Notes: a model not told the origin generated them from the sequence alone. A stretch of DNA of 64,000 nt from an uncultured Spirochaetales bacterium (GCA_902781545.1 CACZJR010000001.1:1-64000), one strand, 5' to 3'; positions 25,464 to 34,276 are shown, numbered from the stretch's first letter. Translations and numbers: made by a program.

Positions 25464-26240
25464 ATGCGTTTATTTGATACACATTGTCACATCGGTCTCA
25501 TTCACGAGGATTACCTTGAGCAGCTTCTTACGGTCCAGTACGCAAAAAGGGCCGGGGTGGCTCATATAGTGTCAATCTGCAACAGCCTGACGGACTTCGA
25601 GGTCATCTACAAGAACCTCAAGAGCGCCAAGAATGTTTACCATGCGGTAGGTGTGTCTCCCACAGAGAGCGGCAACCGTCTTCTTGACTGGGACACCAAG
25701 ATCCTCCAGTTCCTGAAGCTGGACCGCATCGTGGCCATAGGGGAGACCGGTCTTGATTACGGCAAATACAGCCAGTACAAGGGCGTTCAGGTGGAGATGT
25801 TCCTCAGACACCTTGAGATTGCCAGAAAGAACCATCTTCCAGTGATCATCCACAACAGGGAGGCCGGCGACGATATCCTTGACATCCTCAAGCACAACAT
25901 TCCGGAGGAAGGTGCGATCTTCCACTGCTACTCTGAGGACTGGGAGTATGCCTTCAGGGCACTGGATCTTCCCGTGTATTTCTCTTTTGCAGGAAACATC
26001 ACATACAAGAATGTGAGAAAGCTCACCGATACAGTGAAGAAGCTTCCCCAGGACAGGATCCTGATCGAGAGCGAGGCACCCTTCATGGTCCCTGCCAAGT
26101 ACACAAAGCGCAGGAACAAGCCTGAATATCTTCCCGAGACCGCCCAGGCTGTCTCATACCTGAGGGGAGTGCCCCTTGAGGAGATGTCCGAGATCCTTTA
26201 TCAGAACAGCCTGAACGCATTCCACCTGACAGAGGCCTGA
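25464..26240 (+). CDS. tatD: TatD-family metal-dependent hydrolase (DNase)
   Basis: 258 residues, strong ribosome binding site. Metal ligands are visible: DTHCH (H7, H9), AIGETGLDY (E94), VIIHNREA (H130) and AIFHCYS (H154). The final conserved ETDAP motif reads ESEAP (residues 202-206), so glutamate replaces the usual catalytic aspartate. TatD proteins are 3'-5' DNA exonucleases linked to repair and degradation. Only two bases separate it from the dihydrouridine synthase gene, so they are co-transcribed. Confidence 0.85.
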   Translation: MRLFDTHCHIGLIHEDYLEQLLTVQYAKRAGVAHIVSICNSLTDFEVIYKNLKSAKNVYHAVGVSPTESGNRLLDWDTKILQFLKLDRIVAIGETGLDYGKYSQYKGVQVEMFLRHLEIARKNHLPVIIHNREAGDDILDILKHNIPEEGAIFHCYSEDWEYAFRALDLPVYFSFAGNITYKNVRKLTDTVKKLPQDRILIESEAPFMVPAKYTKRRNKPEYLPETAQAVSYLRGVPLEEMSEILYQNSLNAFHLTEA

Positions 26241-26242
26241 TT

Positions 26243-27217
26243 TTGTCCTCTCTTCTTCATGAAGTCTCGATAGGAAACGTTACTCTTAAGTCAAACCTTT
26301 TCCTTGCACCTCTTGCCGGTTATACGGACAAGGTGTTCCGCAGCATCTGCCTGAAGCATGGTGCTGCTCTTGCGTACACTGAGATGGTTTCAAGTGAGGG
26401 CGTTGCCAGAGACAGTGCCAAGACAGTTGTCCTGATGGAGAGAGGCGAGGGTGAGGATAATCTTGCAGTGCAGCTGTTCATGCCTGATGCTGATACCGCA
26501 AGAAGGTCGCTTGAGGGCGTTATGGCCTACAAGCCTGCAATAATAGACATCAATTGCGGCTGTCCTGTTCCAAAGGTCGTAAAGACAGGAGCCGGAAGCG
26601 CGTTACTGCAGAATCCGAAGACCATCCGGGAGATTGTCAGCACCATAGTGCGGAATGTTGATGTCCCTGTGACGGTGAAGATCAGAACGGGGTGGGACAC
26701 AAACAGCATCAACTACCTTGAGACTGCGGAGCTGGTATTTGATGCCGGAGCCAGCGCGCTCTGCATGCATGCCCGCACAAGAAGCCAGCTGTACATGCCT
26801 ACTGCCCACTGGGAGCTTCTGGCTGACCTGAAGAAGCATTTTCATGAAAATGTAATCATAGGTTCCGGGGATCTGTTTTGCGCGGAAGACGGTGTGCGCA
26901 TGCTTGAGCAGACAGGTGTGGATGCAATTGCTTATGCGCGTGGAGCGATAGGAAACCCGTTCATTTTCGAGCAGACCCGGGCTCTGTTGGAGGGAAATGT
27001 CCCAAGACCTGTGTCAGTGGATGAGAAAAGAGAGGCCATAATGATCCATCTCAGGGGCCTTGTTGATTTCATGGGAGAGACCACTGCGTGCCGTGAGATG
27101 AGAAAGCATGTCTGCGCATACCTGAAGGGAATTCCGAACAGCGCCAAGGTCAGGCAGGCTGTCACAACGGCTCTTACCGTCCAGGAGTATGAGGGTGCCC
27201 TTTCTCAGCTGAAATAG
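26243..27217 (+). CDS. dusB: tRNA-dihydrouridine synthase, DusB-like
   Basis: 324 residues starting at TTG 26243, two bases after the tatD stop. It is a flavin TIM-barrel enzyme: LFLAPLAGYTDKVFRSICL (FMN-binding start), MVSSEGVAR, DINCGCPVPKVVKTGAGSAL with the catalytic cysteine, VTVKIRTGWD, MHARTRSQLYMPTAHWE and YARGAIGNPFIF. It reduces specific uridines in tRNA. DINCGCP is a small change from the usual DINMGCP. Its last 13 bases overlap the end of the convergent ATPase gene. Confidence 0.9.
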   Translation: MSSLLHEVSIGNVTLKSNLFLAPLAGYTDKVFRSICLKHGAALAYTEMVSSEGVARDSAKTVVLMERGEGEDNLAVQLFMPDADTARRSLEGVMAYKPAIIDINCGCPVPKVVKTGAGSALLQNPKTIREIVSTIVRNVDVPVTVKIRTGWDTNSINYLETAELVFDAGASALCMHARTRSQLYMPTAHWELLADLKKHFHENVIIGSGDLFCAEDGVRMLEQTGVDAIAYARGAIGNPFIFEQTRALLEGNVPRPVSVDEKREAIMIHLRGLVDFMGETTACREMRKHVCAYLKGIPNSAKVRQAVTTALTVQEYEGALSQLK

Positions 27218-28305
27218 TCTATCTCTGAAGAAAGCTTTGACCAGTCCCTGAAACTGATACAGTCTGTCCTCCCGATGCTGTATGTCACATCACCAAGATA
27301 AAGCACAAGGGTCTTTATCCCGGGTTTTTTCTCAAGCTTCCTTACCTTAGCTATGGTCTTTTCTGTGACATCTATGTTCGGCTCAACTGTCATCACGTAC
27401 CTCTGGTTCCATCTGGAGCTGAAGTCCGGACCGCTTTCATCTGTCAGAATGCTGATCTCAGGCTCGAATGTCTTTGAGTGCCTGCCCTTGAGAAGCTCGT
27501 TGAGCGCAAACGTCCTTGTGACGGATGTCCTGAGGCTGTCCAGGATGAGGTCCTTGACATTGTTTATGCCAAGAAGATGGCACAGAACACCTGTATCAGT
27601 GAAAAACAGATGCGAGTCAATTATATTAAGGACATTGTATTCCTCAAGGATCCTGATCCATGACTTGGCTGTGGGAGCGGAGATCCCGCAAAGTGAGGCA
27701 AAGCTGTTCATTGAGAAGCGCAGGGAGCTTCTCTGTGCGCACAGCTGCATGAAGTGCCGGAGAAGCGGAAGATTGGAGACATTGATGTTATTAAGGATAT
27801 GGTTCTGAAGTAATGCCTCAATGAAAGACTCAATCGTGGTCTCCTCTGCCAGGACTCCAGGGAACTGCCCGTCAAGCATCACCTGAAACGGATTGTATGT
27901 TGAGACCTTTGCAGCATCCATGTCACTGACATCCATGCCCAGCACGTTCATTATCCTGAGCCGTCCGTCCATTGAGTCTGCCTGAACCTTCTTTGTGCTT
28001 GTCAGGATGAATCTTCCTCCCTGGGCTCCCATCCTGTCCACATGGTACCTCACTGCCTCGAGCATTCCAGGGACCAGATATATCTCCTTTATTATTGCCC
28101 CGTCCGGAAATGCCATCAGAAATGTCTTCGGCGACCTGCAGGCAAGGGACCTCATGGTGGGATTCTCCAGGTCTATGAAGCTCTTCTCCGGAAAGCATGA
28201 CCTGGCAAGTGCAGCTTTCCCGCACCCCAAGGGCCCTGTCATAAGAATAATTGGAGCCCTCCGTGAAAGAGACAAAAGCGTTCTTTTTCCTGTCAGACTG
28301 TTCAT
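27205..28305 (-). CDS. AAA/DUF4143-type ATPase with degenerate nucleotide-binding motifs
   Basis: 366 residues with the layout of the AAA_14/DUF4143 family: an N-terminal P-loop domain, a small winged-helix region (CGISAPTAKSWIRILEEYN) and a C-terminal nuclease-like domain. The nucleotide site is eroded. Walker A reads GPLGCGKAAL (residue 31 is A instead of T/S), the Walker B position reads IIKEIYLVP (K73 in place of D, E74 kept), and the usual TGS sensor is LTSTKK. Such proteins often stand alone in genomes and their role is unclear. It faces dusB tail to tail and diverges from the amino-sugar operon. Confidence 0.72.
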   Translation of the reverse strand: MNSLTGKRTLLSLSRRAPIILMTGPLGCGKAALARSCFPEKSFIDLENPTMRSLACRSPKTFLMAFPDGAIIKEIYLVPGMLEAVRYHVDRMGAQGGRFILTSTKKVQADSMDGRLRIMNVLGMDVSDMDAAKVSTYNPFQVMLDGQFPGVLAEETTIESFIEALLQNHILNNINVSNLPLLRHFMQLCAQRSSLRFSMNSFASLCGISAPTAKSWIRILEEYNVLNIIDSHLFFTDTGVLCHLLGINNVKDLILDSLRTSVTRTFALNELLKGRHSKTFEPEISILTDESGPDFSSRWNQRYVMTVEPNIDVTEKTIAKVRKLEKKPGIKTLVLYLGDVTYSIGRTDCISFRDWSKLSSEIDYFS

Positions 28306-28385
28306 ATATCAGTTTAATTAAAGTTTAGTATCAGAAAAATGTAAAGAATAAAATCCTTAAATCATAAAGTTTTGATAAAGAAGCG

Positions 28386-28414
28386 TTGACAGCACCTCTT
28401 GATGCCCGAATAAT
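28386..28414 (+). promoter_or_regulatory. Promoter of the amino-sugar operon
   Basis: Perfect TTGACA at 28386-28391, 17-base spacer, AATAAT at 28409-28414, then GGAGG before the ATG at 28438. It is one of the best promoter matches in the window. The 80 bases upstream are very AT-rich, as an UP element would be. Confidence 0.65.
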
Positions 28415-28437
28415 GTGGCTGTTTGTGGAGGGCCTGC

Positions 28438-29100
28438 ATGCTGAAAACTAAAGAACTGTTCAGCCTTGAACACACACTCGCGTCAGATTATCTGGCCGGC
28501 TTTGAGTATCCCTGGGAGGCACTTCCGGGAATCAAGCAGCTGATCATTGATCTTGGAAGTAAACTGGATCCCGATGAGTACACAGAGGTCTCTGAGAATG
28601 TATGGGTCCATAAGACGGCAAATATTTTCCCGACAGCCTATCTGGGCAGCCCGTGCATAATCGGTCCCGAGACGGAGGTCAGGCATTGCGCTTTCATCAG
28701 AGGAAGCGCGCTTGTGGGAAGGCACTGCGTCATTGGAAACTCAGTGGAGCTGAAGAACGTCATAATCTTCGATGACTGCCAGGTGCCTCACTACAATTAT
28801 GTCGGAGACAGCATCCTGGGCTATCATGCGCACATGGGCGCAGGCTCAATAACATCGAACATAAAGTCCGACAAGAAGAACATCTTCATCCATTCCGATG
28901 ATGATATCGAGACGGGAATGCGCAAGATCGGCGCAATGCTAGGAGATTATGCGGACATAGGATGCAACAGCGTCCTCAATCCGGGAACCGTCATAGGGTG
29001 CAGGACAAGCGTCTATCCCTGCTCATGTGTCAGGGGCGTTATTCCTGCGGACAGCATATACAAGACAAAGACTGAGATAGTCGAGAGAGAGGAGAGGTAG
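28438..29100 (+). CDS. Left-handed beta-helix (hexapeptide repeat) protein, GlmU C-terminal-like
   Basis: 220 residues from ATG 28438, placed by the GGAGG six bases upstream. After a short helical N-terminus it has hexapeptide turns typical of LbH acyltransferases (VWVHKTANIF, AYLGSPCIIG, CAFIRGSALVG, HCVIGNSVELKNVII, GAGSITSNIKSDKKN, GDYADIGCNSVLNPGTVIG). The order of these segments resembles the acetyltransferase half of GlmU without the uridylyltransferase half. It is the first gene of an operon with glmM and nagB, so N-acetylation in UDP-GlcNAc synthesis or a regulatory/scaffold role is likely. The substrate is not certain. Confidence 0.75.
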   Translation: MLKTKELFSLEHTLASDYLAGFEYPWEALPGIKQLIIDLGSKLDPDEYTEVSENVWVHKTANIFPTAYLGSPCIIGPETEVRHCAFIRGSALVGRHCVIGNSVELKNVIIFDDCQVPHYNYVGDSILGYHAHMGAGSITSNIKSDKKNIFIHSDDDIETGMRKIGAMLGDYADIGCNSVLNPGTVIGCRTSVYPCSCVRGVIPADSIYKTKTEIVEREER

Positions 29101-29101
29101 T

Positions 29102-30487
29102 ATGGGTCGTTATTTCGGAACAGACGGATTCAGGGGAGAGTCCAATGTCACTCTCACGGCAGAGCATGCATATAAGGTCGGACGTTTTCTGGGCTGGTAC
29201 TTCAAGAGCCTCAGGGAGCAGAGAGGGGATATGGAAAGTCCCAAGATCGTCATCGGAAAGGACACAAGAAGGTCCTGCTACATGTTCGAGTACATGCTGG
29301 CCGGCGGAATTGTCGCCTCAGGCGCGGATGTCTATCTGATGCATGTCACAACCACCCCGTCGGTGGCATATATCGCACATGTGGATGACTTTGACTGCGG
29401 CATCATGATCACTGCCTCCCATAACCCGTATTATGACAACGGCATAAAGGTCATCAACAAGTACGGTGAGAAGATGGAGGAGCCTGTCCTGGACCTCTGT
29501 GAGGACTACATCGACGGCAAGCTGGAGTGCTTCGGGCAGAAATGGGATGATATCCCGTTTGCCACACGCCTTAACATCGGCCAGATGGTTGACTACGTTT
29601 CAGGAAGAAACCGCTACATCGGTTATCTTATCTCACTTTGCAAGTACTCATTCAGGGGCCTGAATGTCGGTCTTGACTGCGCCAACGGAACCACATGGAG
29701 CGTTGCGAAGTCTGTCTTTGACGCACTTGGGGCCAAGACTTATGTCATTAATGCTGACCCGAACGGATTCAACATCAATGAGAATGCGGGATCCACGCAT
29801 ATCGAGGGCCTGCAGAAGCTTGTGCTTGACAAGCACCTTGATGTCGGATTCGCGTTTGACGGCGATGCAGACCGCTGCCTTGCTGTTGACGAGAAGGGCT
29901 CTGTTGTGACCGGTGACCACATCCTTTACATCTACGGAAAGTACATGAAGGAGAGGGGAAAACTCCTGAACAACACTGTTGTTGCCACGGTCATGTCCAA
30001 TTTCGGGTTCTTCAAGGCGCTTGAGGAAGAGGGCATTGAGGCCGTCAAGACAAAAGTCGGTGACAAATATGTTCACGACTACATGGTGGAGCACGGATGC
30101 AGGATCGGCGGAGAGCAGAGCGGTCATATCATCTTTGCCAAGTACGCATCCACAGGAGACGGACTTCTGACTGCCATCAAGGTCCTTGAGGTCATGATGG
30201 CCAAAAAGAAGAAACTCAGCGAGCTGGCAGGCGGCATGACAGTCTATCCTCAGGTTCTTGAGAACATCAGGGTCAAGGACAAGACCGCTGCTGTCTCCGA
30301 TGAGGATGTCCAGGACGCAGTCAACAATGTTGCCTCGAAGCTGGGATCTTCCGGAAGGATTCTGGTCCGTGAGAGTGGAACAGAGCCGCTGATTCGTGTT
30401 ATGGTTGAGGCGTCAAGCGAGGACCTCTGCCGAAAGTATGTGGCAGCAGTGATCAATGTGATCAAGAAGAAAGGTCACGAAGCCTGA
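29102..30487 (+). CDS. glmM: Phosphoglucosamine mutase
   Basis: 461 residues, first base two after the previous stop. All four conserved loops of the alpha-D-phosphohexomutase family are intact: FGTDGFRG at the N-terminus, the phosphoserine loop MITASHNPYYDNG (S106), the metal loop FDGDADRC (252-259), the sugar loop GGEQSGH (336-342) and the phosphate loop RESGTEPLIRVM (423-434). GlmM converts glucosamine-6-phosphate to glucosamine-1-phosphate for UDP-GlcNAc. Other phosphohexomutases share the motifs, but the neighbouring nagB and LbH genes favour an amino-sugar substrate. Confidence 0.87.
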   Translation: MGRYFGTDGFRGESNVTLTAEHAYKVGRFLGWYFKSLREQRGDMESPKIVIGKDTRRSCYMFEYMLAGGIVASGADVYLMHVTTTPSVAYIAHVDDFDCGIMITASHNPYYDNGIKVINKYGEKMEEPVLDLCEDYIDGKLECFGQKWDDIPFATRLNIGQMVDYVSGRNRYIGYLISLCKYSFRGLNVGLDCANGTTWSVAKSVFDALGAKTYVINADPNGFNINENAGSTHIEGLQKLVLDKHLDVGFAFDGDADRCLAVDEKGSVVTGDHILYIYGKYMKERGKLLNNTVVATVMSNFGFFKALEEEGIEAVKTKVGDKYVHDYMVEHGCRIGGEQSGHIIFAKYASTGDGLLTAIKVLEVMMAKKKKLSELAGGMTVYPQVLENIRVKDKTAAVSDEDVQDAVNNVASKLGSSGRILVRESGTEPLIRVMVEASSEDLCRKYVAAVINVIKKKGHEA

Positions 30488-30499
30488 ACCGGAGGAATT

Positions 30500-31288
30500 A
30501 TGAGAGTTATCATTCAGGAAAACTATGAGAAGATGAGCCTTTGGGCGGCGAACTTCATTGCAGACGCCATCAATTCACACAAGGGACCGAACCCGTTTGT
30601 GCTTGGACTTCCGACCGGATCCTCACCGATAGGGGTGTATAAGAAGCTCATTGAGATGAACAAGGCAGGCAAGGTCACATTCAAGAACGTGGTCACATTC
30701 AACATGGATGAGTATGTGGGTCTTCCACATGAGCATGACCAGAGCTACTGGTATTTCATGCATGACAATTTCTTCAACCACATTGACATCCCTGAGAAGA
30801 ACATAAACATGCTCAACGGCATGACCGATGATCCTGTCAAGGAGTGCCAGGACTATGAGAAGAGAATCGCCTCCTATGGCGGGATTGACCTCTTCATGGG
30901 CGGAATCGGAGTTGACGGGCACATTGCATTCAATGAGCCGTTCACATCACTCAGCTCCAGGACAGGTCTCAGGACACTGACCACAGACACAAAGATCGTC
31001 AACTCACGTTTCTTCGGAAATGACCCGTCCAAGGTCCCGTCTTATGCACTTTCTGTCGGAGTCGGGACTGTGTTTGACTCAAAGATCGTGCTTGTCCTGA
31101 TCAACGGCCATAACAAGGCAAGAGCCCTTGCACATACCGTGGAAGGCGGAGTTAGCCAGATGTGGACATGTAGCGCGCTTCAGATGCACAACAACGCGAT
31201 CATCGCCTGCGATGAGGCCGCCTGCGGAGAGATCAAGGTGGACACATACAGGTATTTCAAGGACGTTGAGAGCGCAGAGCGCCTGTGA
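30500..31288 (+). CDS. nagB: Glucosamine-6-phosphate deaminase
   Basis: 262 residues, with GGAGG before the ATG. Family motifs are clear: LGLPTGSSPIGVYKKLIEM, FNMDEYVGL (D in the active site), and MGGIGVDGHIAFNEPFTSL with the catalytic DGH. It interconverts glucosamine-6-phosphate and fructose-6-phosphate plus ammonia, the branch between amino-sugar use and glycolysis. Lying between two glmM-type genes, it suggests that this operon balances GlcN-6-P between catabolism and UDP-GlcNAc supply, possibly for the surface polymer. Confidence 0.93.
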   Translation: MRVIIQENYEKMSLWAANFIADAINSHKGPNPFVLGLPTGSSPIGVYKKLIEMNKAGKVTFKNVVTFNMDEYVGLPHEHDQSYWYFMHDNFFNHIDIPEKNINMLNGMTDDPVKECQDYEKRIASYGGIDLFMGGIGVDGHIAFNEPFTSLSSRTGLRTLTTDTKIVNSRFFGNDPSKVPSYALSVGVGTVFDSKIVLVLINGHNKARALAHTVEGGVSQMWTCSALQMHNNAIIACDEAACGEIKVDTYRYFKDVESAERL

Positions 31289-31326
31289 AATAATTACCGC
31301 AACATCATCATATGTGCTAAACTGTC

Positions 31327-31354
31327 AAGGCTCGGCTCTGGAAGGCCGGGCCTT
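31327..31354 (+). terminator. Hairpin between nagB and the second glmM-like gene
   Basis: AAGGCTCGGC (31327-31336) pairs with GCCGGGCCTT (31345-31354) through ten base pairs, one of them G-U, with an eight-base loop. The following bases are only moderately T-rich (CTGATTTGG), so it may attenuate rather than stop transcription, or stabilise the nagB message. Confidence 0.45.
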
Positions 31355-31371
31355 CTGATTTGGAGGCACTT

Positions 31372-32724
31372 ATGGGAAACACATTCGGTGTGTCAGGTCT
31401 CAGAGGCGAGGCCAACATCTCACTTACGGCAGATGTAGTCTACGGCTTCGGGCGTTTTCTGGGATGGTACATCCGCAAAGGACTCAACCATAATCCGAGA
31501 ACAGTCATCGGAAAGGACACCCGCAGGTCATCCGACATGCTTGAGAGCGCAATAAGCGCTGGCCTGATGGCAAGCGGCTGTGACGTGTACCTCATGAGTG
31601 TGACAACAACCCCGTCAGTCTCCTTCATCACTCGTTCTGACTCATTTGACTGCGGTGTGATGATAACAGCATCACACAATCCTTACTATGACAACGGAAT
31701 CAAGGTCATCTCCGCCAGTGGAGAGCCTATGGGCGATAAGATATTCTCCGAGTTCCAGGCTTACTATGAGGGGGCCAGGATGGGCGAGATCCCTTATGCA
31801 GACAGGGACTCCATAGGAAAGCTCGTTGATTATCAGGCCGGAAGGCAGCATTACATCGACCATCTTGTCTCTGTCCCCTCAGCATCACTTAAGGGAATCA
31901 GGATCGGCCTTGACTGTGCCAACGGCGCATCATCGATGATAGCCCACAGCGTGTTTGACAATCTGGATTGTGAGGTGATTTACGTAAATGATGATCCTGA
32001 CGGATTCAACATCAACAAAAGCTGCGGCTCGGCACATCTGGAGGTGATTCGCTCACTTGTGCTGGAGAAAGGCCTTGATGCAGGGTTCTCCCTTGACGGT
32101 GATGCGGACCGCTGCATGGCCGTTGACGCAGAAGGGAACGAAGTGACAGGTGATCACTTCAATCTGATATATGCCACATACCTGAAAAAGCGCGGAAGAC
32201 TTGCAAACAATCTTGTTGTGGGGACAGTGGTGTCGAATCTCGGACTCAGGAATGCGCTTGAGAAAGAGGGCATCGATTATATGACAACCGGAGTCGGTGA
32301 GCCTCTGGTCCGGAAATGCATGGTCGAGCACGGCTCCATCATCGGAGGCGAGCAGTGCGGCCACATGGTCTTTTCCGAGCATTCGACCACAGGTGACGGA
32401 ATAGTAACCACACTGAAGATGCTTTCTGTCATGGCTGAGGAGGGAAAGAGCTTGAAGGATCTTGCCTCTCCGCTTCACATGCTGCCGCAGCTGACAATAA
32501 ACGTCAGGGTAAGTGACAAGAAGAAAGCCTCATCTGATCCCGATGTATTGGCCATAGTGGGCAAGATCACGGATAAACTGGGCACTTCGGGACGTGTTCT
32601 CATGCGTCACAGCGACACAGAGTCCTTGATTAGGGTCATGGTTGAGGCTGAGGATGAGAATACGTGCAGGGATTATGCTCAGCAGATAGTTTCCGTGATC
32701 AGGTCAAAGGGCTACGCTGTCTGA
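31372..32724 (+). CDS. Second phosphoglucosamine mutase-like protein, divergent
   Basis: 450 residues from ATG 31372, placed by a GGAGG at 31362. It aligns along its length with the neighbouring glmM. The phosphoserine loop MITASHNPYYDNG (S101) and metal loop LDGDADRC are kept. Three other loops have changed: the opening FGTDGFRG is FGVSGLRG, the segment VGDKYV is VGEPLV, and the phosphate-binding RESGTEPL is RHSDTESL. It can therefore probably still bind metal and carry a phosphoserine but should recognise a different sugar phosphate or be inactive. A hairpin separates it from nagB. Confidence 0.8.
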   Translation: MGNTFGVSGLRGEANISLTADVVYGFGRFLGWYIRKGLNHNPRTVIGKDTRRSSDMLESAISAGLMASGCDVYLMSVTTTPSVSFITRSDSFDCGVMITASHNPYYDNGIKVISASGEPMGDKIFSEFQAYYEGARMGEIPYADRDSIGKLVDYQAGRQHYIDHLVSVPSASLKGIRIGLDCANGASSMIAHSVFDNLDCEVIYVNDDPDGFNINKSCGSAHLEVIRSLVLEKGLDAGFSLDGDADRCMAVDAEGNEVTGDHFNLIYATYLKKRGRLANNLVVGTVVSNLGLRNALEKEGIDYMTTGVGEPLVRKCMVEHGSIIGGEQCGHMVFSEHSTTGDGIVTTLKMLSVMAEEGKSLKDLASPLHMLPQLTINVRVSDKKKASSDPDVLAIVGKITDKLGTSGRVLMRHSDTESLIRVMVEAEDENTCRDYAQQIVSVIRSKGYAV

Positions 32725-32732
32725 GGGCCTTG

Positions 32733-33188
32733 TCAGTCCTTGATCAGCTGCTTGATCCAGAGTTTCTCCCTCAGTGAGATCTTGCCGTCCACGGCGCAGA
32801 TGATCATGCAGATGATGATTATGTCCTCTTTCAGGTCCTTGTTGAGGATCCCCAGCACATCCACCATCTCATTGGTCAGTTTCTTCAGCTCCTTGTTCTC
32901 CTGAGCCATCTCACTGACGGCCTTCTTGCATCCCTCATAGTCCAGGTTCTCCCCGAAGAACATGGTCAGCATGGGGTAGAGCAGGTTGTATTCCTCCTCT
33001 GCGAGCTTTCCGTCTGCCACAACGGCGGCGGTGATGAAGGAGCCGAAGATCTCAATTCCGGAGAGCCCGTTCTGAGTGATCACTGACAGTGCCGGCAGGA
33101 CCTTCAATGATTTCTCCCTGAGAAGCAATGTGTACTCCTCATACTCTATTTTCTCGAATTCATTGCAGAGTCTGTCAAATTCACTCAT
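32733..33188 (-). CDS. TerB-like small helical protein
   Basis: 151 residues, all helical, acidic. The C-terminal half (KEDIIIICMIICAVDGKISLREKLWI) and the middle (ITAAVVADGKLAEEEYNLLY) show two copies of the A-x-DG-x-(I/L)-x-x-E pattern of TerB/DjlA-type domains, in which the acidic residues can bind metal. TerB-like domains occur in tellurite resistance and in envelope stress proteins. No partner genes of that type are near. Its start is divergent from the CmpB-like gene, and its stop lies eight bases from the end of the convergent glmM-like gene. Confidence 0.55.
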   Translation of the reverse strand: MSEFDRLCNEFEKIEYEEYTLLLREKSLKVLPALSVITQNGLSGIEIFGSFITAAVVADGKLAEEEYNLLYPMLTMFFGENLDYEGCKKAVSEMAQENKELKKLTNEMVDVLGILNKDLKEDIIIICMIICAVDGKISLREKLWIKQLIKD

Positions 33189-33271
33189 TTCCCGCTCCTG
33201 TATGGTTGTTTAATGGTAATATAATGGAAAAAGACGATATAGGACAGGATTTTTCTTAAAAGAGGCAACAA

Positions 33272-34192
33272 ATGGAGTATCTTACAAACCTTCTTCTGCT
33301 GTTCTTCATCTACTCATTTGCTGGATGGTGCATCGAGGTCACCCTGAAATTCCGCCAGTACCACAGGTTCATCAACCGTGGTTTTCTGACCGGACCCTGC
33401 CTGCCGATCTACGGTTCAGGGTGTGCGCTGATCACAGCAGCAGTGGACATTCTTGTGATGATCTCAAGATACGAGTCATCATACGGATCTGTATTTGCTG
33501 TGGCATTTGTACTCTGCGGGGTGCTGGAATACACGGTAAGCTATCTTCTTGAGAAACGTTTCCATGCAAGATGGTGGGATTACAGCCAGAAACCGATGAA
33601 CCTCCACGGCAGGGTCTGGATCGGGAACCTGCTGCTGTTCGGTCTTGGCGGTGTGCTTGTCGTCAAAGTCACAAACCCTGTGATCTTACGGTTTTTCGAG
33701 GGAATATCCCTCAAGGCAAGGTATATCACGGCAATTGCCCTTTCAGTTGTGTTCATAACGGATTATCTCATCTCCCACTTTGTGCTGAAGCTCGTCAAGG
33801 ACAGTGTCGAGAAGAGTGAGGCCGATAACACTGAGGCAATAGGGAAGGAAGTCAGGAAGATGCTCTCTGACAAGAGCCTGTTTGCAAAGCGTTTTGCGGA
33901 TGCCTATCCTGAGGTGATATACCGCACCGAGAAGGTCAAGGCCCGCATGGAGGCAATCAAGGCCGAGACGGAGCGTCTGAGAATGCAGGCAGAGGAGAGG
34001 TTTGCAGAAGTCCAGCAGCAGATCTCAGAGAAGCTTGAGCCGACTTCCCAGATCAAGAACAGGATAATCGAGAATCAGGACCGGCTGATTTCCGGCATAT
34101 ACAATGATTCCTCTGCCGATGAATCCCAGAAGCAGCTGAAAAGCGCGATAGACAAGGATATTGAGAGACTAAAGAGCCGCAGGATGATATGA
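33272..34192 (+). CDS. CmpB-type membrane protein (putative ABC transporter permease family) with C-terminal coiled coil
   Basis: 306 residues. The N-terminal part is the ABC_trans_CmpB pattern: FFIYSFAGWCIEVTLKFRQY, RFINRGFLTGPCLPIYGSG, then about five membrane helices and LEKRFHARWWDYSQKP, NLHGRVWIGN. The final ~110 residues are a charged helix (KVKARMEAIKAETERLRMQA and following) likely to form a coiled coil, which is longer than the basic domain needs. Despite the family name no transport function is established. It may join the cell surface to a cytoplasmic partner. Confidence 0.7.
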   Translation: MEYLTNLLLLFFIYSFAGWCIEVTLKFRQYHRFINRGFLTGPCLPIYGSGCALITAAVDILVMISRYESSYGSVFAVAFVLCGVLEYTVSYLLEKRFHARWWDYSQKPMNLHGRVWIGNLLLFGLGGVLVVKVTNPVILRFFEGISLKARYITAIALSVVFITDYLISHFVLKLVKDSVEKSEADNTEAIGKEVRKMLSDKSLFAKRFADAYPEVIYRTEKVKARMEAIKAETERLRMQAEERFAEVQQQISEKLEPTSQIKNRIIENQDRLISGIYNDSSADESQKQLKSAIDKDIERLKSRRMI

Positions 34193-34216
34193 TCACATCA
34201 ATTTGTAAAATGATCA

Positions 34217-34246
34217 TTGTTGTCTGCATCTGATTTGTTTTATAGT
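34217..34246 (+). promoter_or_regulatory. Promoter of the SpoIIE-type phosphatase gene
   Basis: TTGTTG at 34217-34222, an 18-base spacer and TATAGT at 34241-34246, followed by GAGAGGG and ATG at 34277. Confidence 0.4.
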
Positions 34247-34276
34247 ATCCACAACAGTTTTGAGAGGGCTGGGATA

